DNA from: Xanthocytophaga flava
GTDB lineage: Bacteria > Bacteroidota > Bacteroidia > Cytophagales > 172606-1
Reading direction: 5' to 3'
DNA: 64,000 bases
Assembly: GCA_030068525.1 (NCBI GenBank)
Contig: JASJOS010000018.1
Span: 62,001 to 126,000 of the forward strand
Below are positions 7,886 through 17,481 of the stretch, piece by piece. Made by a program: the position numbers and the translations under genes. The notes under the pieces were generated by a model, which had not been told where the DNA came from, made no database searches, and saw only the letters and a program-made list of their open reading frames with translations. How positions within the stretch are numbered: the stretch's first letter is position 1; every line of letters starts with the position of its first letter.

Positions 7886-9064
7886 CTAAAACCGATGTAG
7901 AGCAGCAATGCCAATATTGCTTTCTGATGTATGTGGAAGCACATTTACATCATTCATGATATAGATTTCACCTCCATTACGCAATGTTAGTATAATCGCC
8001 TTATCGATTAAAGATTCATCATTGTCTTTACGTTCATCATGAATAGTTGCAGTCAGATTATTCTCATCAAACAGTCCCCAAACCTCGACATCATCCTTTA
8101 CAAACAAGGTATCAACCCGACCTGTCACAGCAGATTCCAGAATCTGGCGCAAGTCGTGTGAAATTAATCCGCTGCCACTGCTATTTTGATATTGCGTAAT
8201 ACGCTTGTCTTGACGTTCAGTAAAATAATCGCCCAGCAGTTCGTTTGCCTTATGGTGTATTTCGTTCTGACTAATAGTACCCAAGCTTCCTGTAATACCT
8301 TTTTCACGAAGAAATGGATAGGTGTTTACTTCATGATAGATAGGATGGTAGTATTCCACACATGCCAGTACCAAAGGCTTTTTCGATTGGGCCAGTAATT
8401 GTTTCACACCTTTATCAATTTCCCGGAAGTAATCGGCAAGTAAATGATCTTTGTATTTGTTTTCTTCTTTTGCTCCCCGATGTACACTTGCTTCTCCTTG
8501 CATTCGGCCAGACTTGCTTTGTGGTTGTCCTTGACCTTCAGATTCCAGCTCATAAGGTTCCAGTATTTCGTCCATACTGGCAGGAAACAGATCCTGTGTA
8601 TCAACAGGATGAATAAAATACTGATCTGCCTGAAAAAGCGAAGCTCCTTTTTGGGTAATATTAAGAATATAATATTCCGATGAGGACTGGGTAAACGCAA
8701 ATAAAGGCCTCAGTCTAAACTGACTATTTATCTCACATAAATCATTGAATGGAATTGGGCTTTGAAAGTATTCAAACAACTCAGGATTCCGAAATACAGC
8801 CAAACCTTCGGTTTGATTCTTCCAGAATTCTTTATCATTTAATAATCCTTCCAAAGGTTTCAACAACTCATCCACCTCATTACTACGCATATCTGCACGA
8901 AGTAGCTCGTTTTTTACTTTCTGTACTTGATTTTTAAACAGAATTCTGTCCAAACCTTCATTTACCTCATCACCTTTGCGATGTGTAGGCATATAAATAG
9001 AAATACAAGGTTTGGCATTCTGATTTGCTAACCTCAGAATAGTTTGTTTATCGATAGACTCCAT
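7886..9064 (-). CDS. BaeRF-family (archaeo-eukaryotic release factor-like) protein
   Basis: The 392-residue protein matches the bacterial archaeo-eukaryotic release factor (BaeRF) group in outline. It has an N-terminal domain starting near KPCISIYMPTHRKGDEV, a middle RNase H/eRF1-like domain with the basic linker GRMQGEASVHRGAKEENKYKD (about 185-205), and a C-terminal L7Ae-like part ending in GGEIYIMNDVNVLPHTSESNIGIAALHRF-type sequence. The family is proposed from comparative genomics to act on stalled or hibernating ribosomes or in stress; biochemical proof is thin. There is no signal peptide, so it is cytosolic. Subfamily number is not assigned. Confidence 0.7.
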   Translation of the reverse strand: MESIDKQTILRLANQNAKPCISIYMPTHRKGDEVNEGLDRILFKNQVQKVKNELLRADMRSNEVDELLKPLEGLLNDKEFWKNQTEGLAVFRNPELFEYFQSPIPFNDLCEINSQFRLRPLFAFTQSSSEYYILNITQKGASLFQADQYFIHPVDTQDLFPASMDEILEPYELESEGQGQPQSKSGRMQGEASVHRGAKEENKYKDHLLADYFREIDKGVKQLLAQSKKPLVLACVEYYHPIYHEVNTYPFLREKGITGSLGTISQNEIHHKANELLGDYFTERQDKRITQYQNSSGSGLISHDLRQILESAVTGRVDTLFVKDDVEVWGLFDENNLTATIHDERKDNDESLIDKAIILTLRNGGEIYIMNDVNVLPHTSESNIGIAALHRF

Positions 9065-9263
9065 AATATTAAATACACAAAATGATCACTTTATTTATTT
9101 CCTTGTGTAAATCACAAGTATGTAAGTTACTCTATGGGTTAAAAAAGTATGCCTGTAAAAATGAAGTTGGGTACACGCAAAAATTTTAGTTTCTTTGTTG
9201 CCAGACCTGCTGTTTTTATAACCTGTATTTCGTTCTTCTTTTATTTTAACTAAACTAATTAGG

Positions 9264-9929
9264 ATGCCTGTATCGAATGAACTTTATGAGAGAATGTTGC
9301 AAAACAACGAGTCTTGGGTAGAATCAAGACTTTCTCAGGACCCAGACTATTTTGATAAATTATCCAGTGGTCAGAGTCCTCATGTACTTTGGATTGGTTG
9401 TGCAGATAGTCGTGTAGGAGCAGAAGTAATTACCCAATCTGAGCCAGGCGAAATTTTTGTTCACCGGAATATTGCTAATGTAATTGTACATACAGATCTA
9501 AATGCAATGAGTGTTGTGCAGTATGCAGTAGAAGTACTTCATGTACAACATATTATTGTTTGCGGACACTATGGTTGTGGAGGTGTACTGGCAGCCATGA
9601 AACAGGAAAACTACGGTTTGGTAAATAAATGGCTACAGAATATTAAAGAAGTTTACTTCAAACATTCCGTTTTACTTGATAGCCTGAACGATGATCAGGA
9701 ACGTGCCGATCGTCTGGTAGAACTAAACGTAATTACTCAGGTGTATAATCTGGCTGAGACATCTATTGTACAAAAAGCATGGGAACGCAGAGAACTTAAC
9801 ATCCATGGCTGGGTATTTGACATGCGTACCGGAAAGATCAAAGATTTGAATGTTAAGGTAAATGATCAGGATAGCCTCCATCCTATTTTCCGATTCAAAC
9901 AACTTACTACTGATAAAAACGACGAATAA
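9264..9929 (+). CDS. can: Beta-class carbonic anhydrase
   Basis: The enzyme interconverts CO2 and bicarbonate in the cytoplasm. All zinc and catalytic positions of the beta class are present: Cys46, Asp48 and Arg50 in CADSR, and His103 and Cys106 in HYGCGGV. At 221 residues it has the usual length for the Can/CynT-like clade. There is no signal peptide. It is a single gene ended by a bidirectional terminator shared with the convergent yceI-like gene. Confidence 0.96.
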   Translation: MPVSNELYERMLQNNESWVESRLSQDPDYFDKLSSGQSPHVLWIGCADSRVGAEVITQSEPGEIFVHRNIANVIVHTDLNAMSVVQYAVEVLHVQHIIVCGHYGCGGVLAAMKQENYGLVNKWLQNIKEVYFKHSVLLDSLNDDQERADRLVELNVITQVYNLAETSIVQKAWERRELNIHGWVFDMRTGKIKDLNVKVNDQDSLHPIFRFKQLTTDKNDE

Positions 9930-9947
9930 CAGTCAAAACATCCTTAC

Positions 9948-10002
9948 AAAACAAAACCTCATTCGAACAAGAGAATAGCTCTCGTCGAATGAGGTTTTGT
10001 TT
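9948..10002. terminator. Bidirectional terminator, carbonic anhydrase / YceI
   Basis: An 18-bp perfect stem pairs 9948-9965 with 9985-10002. It is A-rich on the left and T-rich on the right, placed between two convergent genes. Confidence 0.85.
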
Positions 10003-10028
10003 TGTATGAATTGATTGCTAAAAAACTA

Positions 10029-10556
10029 TTAAGCTTGTTTTGCAACTTGTACATTCAGTATCAAACGGATCTCATCAGATACCACAGCTCCACCTGCCTC
10101 AGTCACAGCATCCCATGTTAAACCAAATGCTTTACGGCTGATTTTACCTTTTATTTCGAAACCAGCTTTAGTGTTGCCATACAGGTCTTTCGTTGTTCCA
10201 CCAAATTCCACTTCCAGTTTTACAGGTTTGGTAACTCCTTTTATAGAAAGATCACCTTCCAATGCAAACTCATCTCCACTTACTTTTTTAAAGGAAGTAG
10301 ATTGGAAAGATAATTTCGGATGTTGAGCAGCATCAAAGAAATCACCAGACTTTAAGTGTCCGTCACGTTGCTCATTACCTGTAAAGATGCTGTCGATATC
10401 GGCTGAAAATGCTATAGAAGCATCTGAGAAATCTTCTTTGTCAGCTTCAACCTTACCTTCAAATTTCTGAAAGCTTCCTGTTACGTTTGAAATCACTAAG
10501 TGTTTAACCCGAAACTGAATTTCTGAATGCAGTGGATCAATTGCCCATGTTGCCAT
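10029..10556 (-). CDS. YceI family protein
   Basis: The 175-residue product is a full-length YceI lipocalin-like beta barrel, starting WAIDPLHSEIQFRVKHL and carrying GDLSIKGVTKPVKLEVEF and KISRKAFGLTW. The family binds long isoprenoids or amphiphiles in a hydrophobic pocket. Many YceI proteins are periplasmic, but this copy has no signal peptide, so it is predicted cytosolic. Its ligand is unknown. It stands alone. Confidence 0.93.
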   Translation of the reverse strand: MATWAIDPLHSEIQFRVKHLVISNVTGSFQKFEGKVEADKEDFSDASIAFSADIDSIFTGNEQRDGHLKSGDFFDAAQHPKLSFQSTSFKKVSGDEFALEGDLSIKGVTKPVKLEVEFGGTTKDLYGNTKAGFEIKGKISRKAFGLTWDAVTEAGGAVVSDEIRLILNVQVAKQA

Positions 10557-10694
10557 AGTTTTAAATATTATAAAGTGTATAAAATGAATAAGTGATAACT
10601 ACTTGATGACACAAATGTATAAACATTTAATGTATATACAAATATTTTTCAAATTAATTTTCTATTAAAAAATGAGGGTATAATAGATAAAAAA

Positions 10695-10726
10695 ATCTGC
10701 CAGACCGACAATCCGATCTGGCAGAT
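10695..10726 (-). terminator. Terminator of NupG-like transporter gene
   Basis: The 10-bp stem 10695-10704 with 10717-10726 is followed on the minus strand by TTTTTTT. Confidence 0.8.
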
Positions 10727-10771
10727 AACATATGAAATTCAATAAGTTATAACAAATCTTATCTCTCTTTA

Positions 10772-11983
10772 TTACGATAAGACAGTTGCTTTTTCTTTTG
10801 TTGAGGGCTTATCTTCACGGAAGGCAACCAGAAACATGATTAATACAACAACAGCAATACCGGCAGGAATTAACCAAATATGCGTCCAGTCTTTCACATT
10901 ATTCACTGTATACATATCTGTAACCTTACCAGCCAGTTTAGACCCAATAAACATACCCACACCATAAGTAGCCAGAGAAATTAACCCTTGTGCTTGAGAC
11001 TTTATCTTTTCACCTGCTTTTGTTTCTGTATAAATCTGGCCAGTAACAAAGAAGAAATCATAACAAACACCATGTAAAACAATTGCCAGATAAAACATCC
11101 ATTCACCAGAATCCGCATCACCATAAGCAAAGAATACAAATCGGGCAATCCATGCCAATAACCCGGTTACCAATATCCATTTTACACCTAAACGGCTAAA
11201 TGCAAGTGGAAGTAGTAACATAAAAATAACTTCAGAAGCCTGTCCAAGCGACATTTTATTTTCCACGTTGGTCATTCCTGCATCTGTCAAAGCAGGATTA
11301 GCCATTGCATAATAGAATGATAATGGAATACAAATCAGAATAGAAGCAATAAAGAAAATGACAAATGAACGATTCCGGAAGAGAACGAAAGCATCAGCAC
11401 CTATAATCTGTGTAAAGCTAGTTGACCCGGTAGATGTAGGCGGAGTATTTGGCAGAGCAAATGAAAACAATCCTAGAACAACAGATGAAATCATGGAGAT
11501 TTGGAATATGGTAACTTTATCTCCAATATCCATAAAACCAATTATATTGGTTACGATTATCCAAGCCAGAGTTCCAAGTACACGAATGGATGGAAAATCT
11601 TTTTCCGGATTTGCCATCTGACGCATTGAAATGGATGTTGTCAAAGCAATTGTTGGAGCAAAAGACAAACAATAAGCCAACATAACCCAGAAAAACAAAT
11701 CTGCATCTGTAATCTGAGTAAGATAAAACAGAAGGCCGGCGCCTAGTAAATTTAAGGTTCCTAAAACTTTTTGAGCTGCGAAATAACGGTCAGCAATCAT
11801 ACCTACAAAAAACGGTGCAAAAATCATTGCTACAGAAAATGCAGCATATGCACTCCCTACCTGATCACCAGTTGCATTGAGTTGTGTAAATAAATATTTG
11901 CTCATTTGTCCATACCAGGAACCCCAGACAAAGAACTGGAGAAACATCATTACCGAGAGTTGTATGCGCACTTTAGCGTTCAT
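10772..11983 (-). CDS. NupG-like nucleoside:H+ symporter (MFS)
   Basis: The 403-residue inner-membrane protein has about 12 hydrophobic helices. It opens with VRIQLSVMMFLQFFVWGSWYGQMSKYL, the hallmark of the NupG/XapB branch of the major facilitator superfamily, and carries DRYFAAQKVLG in the first cytoplasmic loop. It probably imports nucleosides with protons; some Bacteroidota relatives are annotated only as MFS transporters. It is a single gene with its own terminator. Confidence 0.88.
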   Translation of the reverse strand: MNAKVRIQLSVMMFLQFFVWGSWYGQMSKYLFTQLNATGDQVGSAYAAFSVAMIFAPFFVGMIADRYFAAQKVLGTLNLLGAGLLFYLTQITDADLFFWVMLAYCLSFAPTIALTTSISMRQMANPEKDFPSIRVLGTLAWIIVTNIIGFMDIGDKVTIFQISMISSVVLGLFSFALPNTPPTSTGSTSFTQIIGADAFVLFRNRSFVIFFIASILICIPLSFYYAMANPALTDAGMTNVENKMSLGQASEVIFMLLLPLAFSRLGVKWILVTGLLAWIARFVFFAYGDADSGEWMFYLAIVLHGVCYDFFFVTGQIYTETKAGEKIKSQAQGLISLATYGVGMFIGSKLAGKVTDMYTVNNVKDWTHIWLIPAGIAVVVLIMFLVAFREDKPSTKEKATVLS

Positions 11984-12159
11984 TGATTCAATAAAAGGTT
12001 AAAAGTGAAAGACAGAAAAGAAATAAAACAGGAGCCCAATCTACAAAAATCAGAAATACCTGCTTTTTAAAATCGTGTTAAAATTTCCTTGTATAAGGAT
12101 AATTCTGAGACCTTTAAACAGGATATACACTTATTTCTACGAACCTTATCGTCAGATTA

Positions 12160-12975
12160 TCAGCCATTAACAGAAGAAATAGACACCAAATCACCAACGC
12201 GTATAGCGGATCCTTTGCGTCCAAAGACCAGGTTCTGGCCAAATAAAATCTTATTTCCCACTTTCCGGTATGTCGCTAAAGTGCGTAACGGCTCTTTGCC
12301 AACCTTGGCAGTTTGCTGATCGGTAGTGGTCACAACACAACGGGCACAGGGCTTTACTCCATAAAAATGAGCCTCTCCTATCTGTATCTCTCGCCAGCTT
12401 TCTTCTGCATAGGGAGTCCCTCCACTTATAACCAGATTAGGCCGGAACCTGTTCATGGGTAGTTTCTCTTCCAATTTACCATTCAGATCATCCAGTGACG
12501 ATTGTCCAATCATCAGAAACGGATATGCATCTGAAAAGCTGGTATAGTTATCTGTAACAGCATAATGTGGATCTACAGGACGAATAGAAGAATCGGGCAT
12601 ATAGACCAGCCGACAACGGCTCCCCATATAGTCACTAAAAAATGTGTCAGCAACCGAATCAACCACTACGGCCTCACAGGTGTCATCCCATACCTGTACC
12701 TGAAGATGTTCGGAAGTCTGAGGTTGTAAAGGGATAGCAATTTTTTCATGAGTGTGCTTATGTGTTACCAGCAAGCTGTCATTAGATATAGACACCTGCA
12801 ACAAAGCAAGTCTGGCATTACTTCGCTGTGTCAGAAACTTGTTGTTTTCATCGACAAGCATCCAGCGACGATCATATTTCAGTCCTCGCTCCTCAACAGA
12901 GGATTCGGTAACAGAAAAACCACCCAATGACTTAATAGGATAGATATAAATGGCAGACAAATGCAACGTGTCCAT
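12160..12975 (-). CDS. MOSC domain-containing protein (YcbX-like)
   Basis: The 271-residue protein has the N-terminal MOSC beta-barrel (LSAIYIYPIKSLGG, GLKYDRRWMLVDENNKFLTQR) followed by the MOSC domain with RFRPNLVISGG, a WREIQIG block and the conserved cysteine in KPCARCVVTT. MOSC proteins bind a molybdenum cofactor through that cysteine and reduce N-hydroxylated compounds, as YcbX and mARC do. No ferredoxin domain is fused at the C-terminus, so electrons must come from a separate partner. Confidence 0.92.
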   Translation of the reverse strand: MDTLHLSAIYIYPIKSLGGFSVTESSVEERGLKYDRRWMLVDENNKFLTQRSNARLALLQVSISNDSLLVTHKHTHEKIAIPLQPQTSEHLQVQVWDDTCEAVVVDSVADTFFSDYMGSRCRLVYMPDSSIRPVDPHYAVTDNYTSFSDAYPFLMIGQSSLDDLNGKLEEKLPMNRFRPNLVISGGTPYAEESWREIQIGEAHFYGVKPCARCVVTTTDQQTAKVGKEPLRTLATYRKVGNKILFGQNLVFGRKGSAIRVGDLVSISSVNG

Positions 12976-13120
12976 TAGAATAGAGAGAGATGTATGATTC
13001 CTTGCTTTATGATATGAGGATATAATTTTCCGCTAATTCAGAGCAAGGTACTATTTTACGTTCACTTTATTGCTTGTTAATATTGCGGAAATATAGAAAT
13101 TTGCACCAACATTCAATCTC

Positions 13121-13645
13121 ATGGGAATAGCAAAGTCATTCAATAGTGACCGTATCTTTGGAATTACCGCCTTCCTTATCAGTGTAGGCACTTTCGTTAT
13201 CTATATTTATGAAGCCCGACTGATTCAGAAACAGCAATATGCCTCTGTATTACCCTATCTGGAGATGTGGAACTCAAGCCCAAGAGAGAGTACCTACAAA
13301 CTAATTCTGGTTAATAATGGTGTAGGGCCCGCGTTTATCAAAGATATTCGTGTTTATTACAAAGGCAAAGCCTATATAGGAGATCATACAGATTTTTACC
13401 AAGCTGCCATCTTTCCTAAAGACACTATTTACTCTCTGACATCTAATGTTCGGCCTGGAAGAGTGATACCCGCTGGCCAAACTATAGAGCTTATTAGTAT
13501 TGAAGACTCTCAAAAGGACGCAGAGAAGATGAGAAATATTTTCGGAAATCAAACCGCAAAACTTGAAATAACGTATGCATCTGTTTATGAGGAGACCTGG
13601 AAACTGTCAGGTATGGAAAACCCTCCTCAGAAACAAGATAAATAA
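13121..13645 (+). CDS. Single-pass membrane protein of unknown function
   Basis: The 174-residue product has one hydrophobic helix at about residues 13-30 and then a soluble beta-rich domain (YKLILVNNGVGPAFIKDIRVYY) that resembles the immunoglobulin-like C-terminal part of small membrane proteins. No catalytic motif is visible. It sits 56 bp before the M20 peptidase gene on the same strand and may be co-transcribed with it. Confidence 0.65.
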   Translation: MGIAKSFNSDRIFGITAFLISVGTFVIYIYEARLIQKQQYASVLPYLEMWNSSPRESTYKLILVNNGVGPAFIKDIRVYYKGKAYIGDHTDFYQAAIFPKDTIYSLTSNVRPGRVIPAGQTIELISIEDSQKDAEKMRNIFGNQTAKLEITYASVYEETWKLSGMENPPQKQDK

Positions 13646-13701
13646 CTATACACTAATCAATACAAACAAATCGTAGTACTCAAATACTCCTAACATACAC
13701 A

Positions 13702-14889
13702 ATGCTTGACCAGATCAAATCTCTAGCCAATCAATATTCAGAAGAAATTATCTCCAACCGGAGACACCTGCATATGCATCCGGAATTATCTTTTCACGAA
13801 AAGAAAACCGCCCGCTTTGTTGCCGACTATATCCGTCAGATAGGACTGACTCCACAGGAAGGCATAGCAGATACAGGGGTGGTTGTTTTAATAGAAGGAA
13901 AAAATCCGGAATCCAAAACAGTAGCTCTACGGGCAGATATGGATGCTTTGCCAATTACAGAAGCCAATGATGTTCCCTATAAATCGTTGAATGAAGGTGT
14001 TATGCATGCTTGCGGACATGATGTACACACCTCTTCTCTATTAGGTACAGCCAAAATATTGCATGCCTTACGGGATCAGTTTGAAGGTTCTGTGAAACTG
14101 GTTTTTCAACCAGGTGAAGAAAAAATTCCGGGAGGAGCATCTCTGATGATACGGGATGGAGTTCTGCAGAATCCGGCTCCTAATGGTATGTTTGGACAGC
14201 ATGTAGCCCCTAATATTCCTGTTGGCAAGGTTGGATTTCGGGAAGGTTTGTATATGGCCAGTACCGACGAGATTTATATAAAGGTAAAAGGCAAGGGTGG
14301 TCATGGAGCTATGCCTGAGTATAACATTGACCCTGTTTTAATAGCTGCACACCTTATTGTATCTCTGCAACAGATTGTAAGTCGCAATGCACCACCAAAA
14401 ATCCCATGCGTACTTTCCTTTGGAAAAGTAATTGCCAATGGTGCAACCAATGTTATTCCCAATGAAGTATATATAGAAGGTACTTTCCGAACTATGGATG
14501 AAGTATGGAGAGAGAAAGCTCATAAGACTATGGTGAAAATGGCAGAAGGGATTGCTGAAGCTATGGGCGGAAGTTGTGAGTTTGAAATTCGTAAAGGCTA
14601 TCCATTTCTGAAAAATCATCCGGAACTGACTCGCCGCGCCAAAAACTATGCAATTGATTATCTGGGCGCTGAAAATGTACTAGATCTTGATATCTGGATG
14701 GCGGGAGAAGATTTTGCTTTCTATACTCAACACACAGATGCTTGTTTCTATCGCCTAGGAACACGCAATGAGGCTCGTGGTATTATTTCATCTGTACATA
14801 CTCCTACTTTTGATGTGGATGAAGCTGCTCTTCCGCTTGGGGCCGGATTAATGACTTGGTTAGCACTTAACGAACTTAAAACAGTATAG
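13702..14889 (+). CDS. M20 family amidohydrolase / metallopeptidase
   Basis: This 395-residue enzyme belongs to the M20D (HipO/AbgA-like) group that hydrolyses N-acyl or N-aroyl amino acids. Visible signatures are HRHLHMHPELSFHE near the N-terminus, the metal ligands of MHACGHDVHTSSLLG, GEEKIPGGASLMI with the catalytic glutamate, and WMAGEDFAFYTQ near the C-terminus. There is no signal peptide, so it acts in the cytoplasm. The native substrate cannot be read from the sequence. A strong terminator follows. Confidence 0.93.
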   Translation: MLDQIKSLANQYSEEIISNRRHLHMHPELSFHEKKTARFVADYIRQIGLTPQEGIADTGVVVLIEGKNPESKTVALRADMDALPITEANDVPYKSLNEGVMHACGHDVHTSSLLGTAKILHALRDQFEGSVKLVFQPGEEKIPGGASLMIRDGVLQNPAPNGMFGQHVAPNIPVGKVGFREGLYMASTDEIYIKVKGKGGHGAMPEYNIDPVLIAAHLIVSLQQIVSRNAPPKIPCVLSFGKVIANGATNVIPNEVYIEGTFRTMDEVWREKAHKTMVKMAEGIAEAMGGSCEFEIRKGYPFLKNHPELTRRAKNYAIDYLGAENVLDLDIWMAGEDFAFYTQHTDACFYRLGTRNEARGIISSVHTPTFDVDEAALPLGAGLMTWLALNELKTV

Positions 14890-14911
14890 ACCAGCTGTTA
14901 TGAAAATACAC

Positions 14912-14957
14912 AAAGCAACTCTGGTTAGTAGTACTCAATACAAACCAGAGTTGCTTT
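14912..14957 (+). terminator. Terminator of M20 peptidase gene
   Basis: A 15-bp stem (14912-14926 with 14943-14957) is followed by TTCTTTTT. Confidence 0.85.
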
Positions 14958-15045
14958 TTCTTTTTCAGAGTAATAGAGAAAGCACGCCTACTTTACAGAT
15001 GATACAAAAATCAGTATATTGTCTGATATCAAACCAAACCATCGT

Positions 15046-15561
15046 ATGTCCGTTACTATTCGTCAGGCAACTCCAGCTGATGCCGCTATGCTTGCGACTC
15101 TGGGAAAACAAACTTTTGAAAGCGCCTTTGCCTCACAAAATACACCTGAGAACATGGAAGCTTATGTTTCTGAAGCCTTTACCACAGAAGCATTCACAGA
15201 AGATATTCAAGATGTGAACTCGTTGTATTATGTAGCCTATATTAATGATTCACCAGTAGGGTATGCAAAACTCCGCCAAAACAACAATCCGGAAGAATTA
15301 ACAGATCCTCTGCCTATAGAGCTACAACGCATTTATGTAGACCATAATCAGATAGGTACAGGAGTTGGTAAACACCTGATGGAATATTGCCTGAAAATAG
15401 CCAGTCAGCAAGGATTCCAAACAATCTGGTTAGGGGTATGGGAACATAATACGAAAGCTATTTCCTTTTATCAGAAATGGGGCTTTGAAGTATTTGGCTC
15501 ACATATTTTTCTGTTAGGTGACGATCCTCAAACAGACTTACTGATGAAAAGAAGTCTATGA
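15046..15561 (+). CDS. GNAT family N-acetyltransferase
   Basis: I take ATG at 15046, giving 171 residues starting SVTIRQATPADAAML, the usual beginning of the fold; a TTG 27 bases upstream is less likely. The acetyl-CoA loop is LQRIYVDHNQIGTGVGKHLM, and the C-terminal strand-helix WEHNTKAISFYQKWGFE is typical. The target is unknown. The stop lies 3 bp from the stop of the convergent membrane gene. Confidence 0.92.
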   Translation: MSVTIRQATPADAAMLATLGKQTFESAFASQNTPENMEAYVSEAFTTEAFTEDIQDVNSLYYVAYINDSPVGYAKLRQNNNPEELTDPLPIELQRIYVDHNQIGTGVGKHLMEYCLKIASQQGFQTIWLGVWEHNTKAISFYQKWGFEVFGSHIFLLGDDPQTDLLMKRSL

Positions 15562-15564
15562 TTA

Positions 15565-16248
15565 TCAATAGAATTCTTCTTCCCGATTATCCTCTGTTAC
15601 AGGAACAGTTGTGCCCAATGATTCGATCTTTTGCTGCTGCATATACTGTTCCTCAAAAGAAGCAGCCTGCTTTACAACATAGATAGTTACCAGAATTGCA
15701 GGAATAGTAATAATATCTCTGGCAATATCTATTATATTATTGCGTATGAGATTTTCTGCTTTACCATTTGTTTGAACTTCAAAACGAAAATTGCTTATAA
15801 TAAAAAGTATCCACCAGACACGCAATATACCATGACTCTTTAAATCAGAAGTATAGGTTCCTTGTGTCTCATACCAAATCTCTTTCATGATCTTGTAAGG
15901 CCAGAAAAGGTTAGCAATGGGTATGAACCAGTGCCAGAGCGCGGCACTTTCAGAATTCATAATATAGTTCCCTCCTCTTTGGAGGTTATGGTATGCTCTT
16001 CTAAACCATTGGATAAAAACAATAATGGTAGCAACAAAGGTAGCAGATATACTTAAATTAAGTAACAAGTATAGCCAGTAATGTATATTCCTGAAGGTAG
16101 GATTTACTTCTTTCCCAGCTTCCCATTTGCTTATAATCCATAATTGCAGACAATCTGCACCAGTAGCAGCAACTATTATTCCCAAATACACCCAAAAGAA
16201 AAGAACTACATGGCGTGCCCTGTCACTATTGTCAAGAATTGATATCAT
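15565..16248 (-). CDS. DUF4328-like multi-pass membrane protein
   Basis: The 227-residue protein has about five hydrophobic segments (roughly 15-37, 60-85, 105-122, 143-160, 178-200). The middle block FIQWFRRAYHNL followed by WHWFIPIANLFWPYKIMKEIW is characteristic of DUF4328 membrane proteins. No function is established for the family. The C-terminal tail is cytoplasmic-looking and acidic. It is convergent with the GNAT gene and stops 3 bp from it. Confidence 0.78.
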   Translation of the reverse strand: MISILDNSDRARHVVLFFWVYLGIIVAATGADCLQLWIISKWEAGKEVNPTFRNIHYWLYLLLNLSISATFVATIIVFIQWFRRAYHNLQRGGNYIMNSESAALWHWFIPIANLFWPYKIMKEIWYETQGTYTSDLKSHGILRVWWILFIISNFRFEVQTNGKAENLIRNNIIDIARDIITIPAILVTIYVVKQAASFEEQYMQQQKIESLGTTVPVTEDNREEEFY

Positions 16249-16294
16249 ACTTTTTTTATACCAAGAAACATATTATAAATCTGTAACCAAAATA

Positions 16295-16327
16295 AAAAAC
16301 CTACACTTCTATGAAATGTAGGTTTTT
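16295..16327 (-). terminator. Terminator of the sugar isomerase-like gene
   Basis: An 11-bp stem pairs 16295-16305 with 16317-16327, with a T-run on the minus strand side. It lies downstream of the gene at 16405-17298. Confidence 0.6.
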
Positions 16328-16404
16328 AGTTGATTCCGACAATTTAGTATTTTATCAATACATTACTAATCTGGTATTATAGGTACTTTCACCTTACAAT
16401 GATT

Positions 16405-17298
16405 TTATGCCAGTAGCTTTTTCAGATTATCCATACTGGCTTTGATGCTTTCAAAGGGCTGAGGTGCCATATCATGCTCCACAAAGAAATATTTCATACC
16501 AGCAGTCTGTGCAGCGGCAAATATTTTCTTAAAATCTACTACACCTTGTCCTACAGGAAGTAATGTTTTAAATTCTTTATCAAAATCCTTGGCGTGCCAT
16601 AATGGGAAACGACCTGGATGTTTTTTAAATAATTCAACCGGATCAACTCCTGCTTTGGTCACCCAGGCCAGATCCAGTTCCATTTTCATCAGATCAGGGC
16701 TTATCTGTGAGAGGAAAACATCGTAGGGGCGCTTGCCATTTACCTGTGCAAATTCTTTATCGTGATTGTGATAGACAAACGTCAATCCTGCTTTTTTGGC
16801 AGCCTCTCCTGCTTTACTCAAAATGTCTACTGCTTCTTTTACCTCATCTTCTGTATCAATAGGAATATTGGCACATACCAGATAGGAAATTCCTCCTTCT
16901 GCTACCGAATCAACAATCTTTTGTGTATCATTTTTTAAGGTATCAAACTTGGGAAGTTTGGTAATATCAAAATTAGGATTAGGCTTCAGAGGGGCTCCCA
17001 TCGCATGGTGCGATCGCCAAGCCAATCCCAGTTTCTTGGCAAGAGCTGCAAATTCTTTGGCACTCAACCCATAAAAGCCTCCTTTCATACTAAAAGCAGA
17101 CTCGAGGTCTTTATATCCCAAAGCAGCTACCTGTTTTAAGGTACCTTCTACATCTTTGTCAATGACAGACATTAGGGTATATAACTGAATGCCAACAGAA
17201 TGCATTGGCTTTGCAAAAAGCTGATCAGAATAGGAAAAGGCCAGGCCTCCCATAACCAATGAGGCTGACTGCTTCAGAAAATCTCTACGATGTGACAT
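16405..17298 (-). CDS. Sugar phosphate isomerase/epimerase-like TIM barrel with Tat signal
   Basis: I take ATG at 17298, giving 297 residues that begin MSHRRDFLKQSASLVMGGLA, a twin-arginine signal for export of a folded protein. The rest is an AP endonuclease 2/xylose isomerase-like TIM barrel: VGIQLYTLM, LTFVYHNHDKEF with metal-ligand histidine, MKMELDLAWVTKAG, PLWHAKDFD and FFVEHDM. Such proteins isomerise or epimerise sugars and inositols; the substrate is not evident. A longer reading frame upstream to 17379 has no signal and is unlikely. Confidence 0.88.
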   Translation of the reverse strand: MSHRRDFLKQSASLVMGGLAFSYSDQLFAKPMHSVGIQLYTLMSVIDKDVEGTLKQVAALGYKDLESAFSMKGGFYGLSAKEFAALAKKLGLAWRSHHAMGAPLKPNPNFDITKLPKFDTLKNDTQKIVDSVAEGGISYLVCANIPIDTEDEVKEAVDILSKAGEAAKKAGLTFVYHNHDKEFAQVNGKRPYDVFLSQISPDLMKMELDLAWVTKAGVDPVELFKKHPGRFPLWHAKDFDKEFKTLLPVGQGVVDFKKIFAAAQTAGMKYFFVEHDMAPQPFESIKASMDNLKKLLA

Positions 17299-17481
17299 AC
17301 AAACTAAACAAAGTCGTTGGAAAAGGGTGAACGTATACCTGTACAAGAAGACAGATTCTCGAATGCGTCTATCTAACACAATGATAAGAATCTTGTTTCA
17401 GAAAACCTACAACCTTGTATTTTTTTAACTAAAACTTGTACATTTCAACATAGACATTCAGCTATTCGTAACCTGATTGTA

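Noticed and set aside
17299-17379. Longer N-terminus for the TIM-barrel protein
   Set aside because: The extension lacks a signal and is followed by a clear Tat signal starting at Met28.
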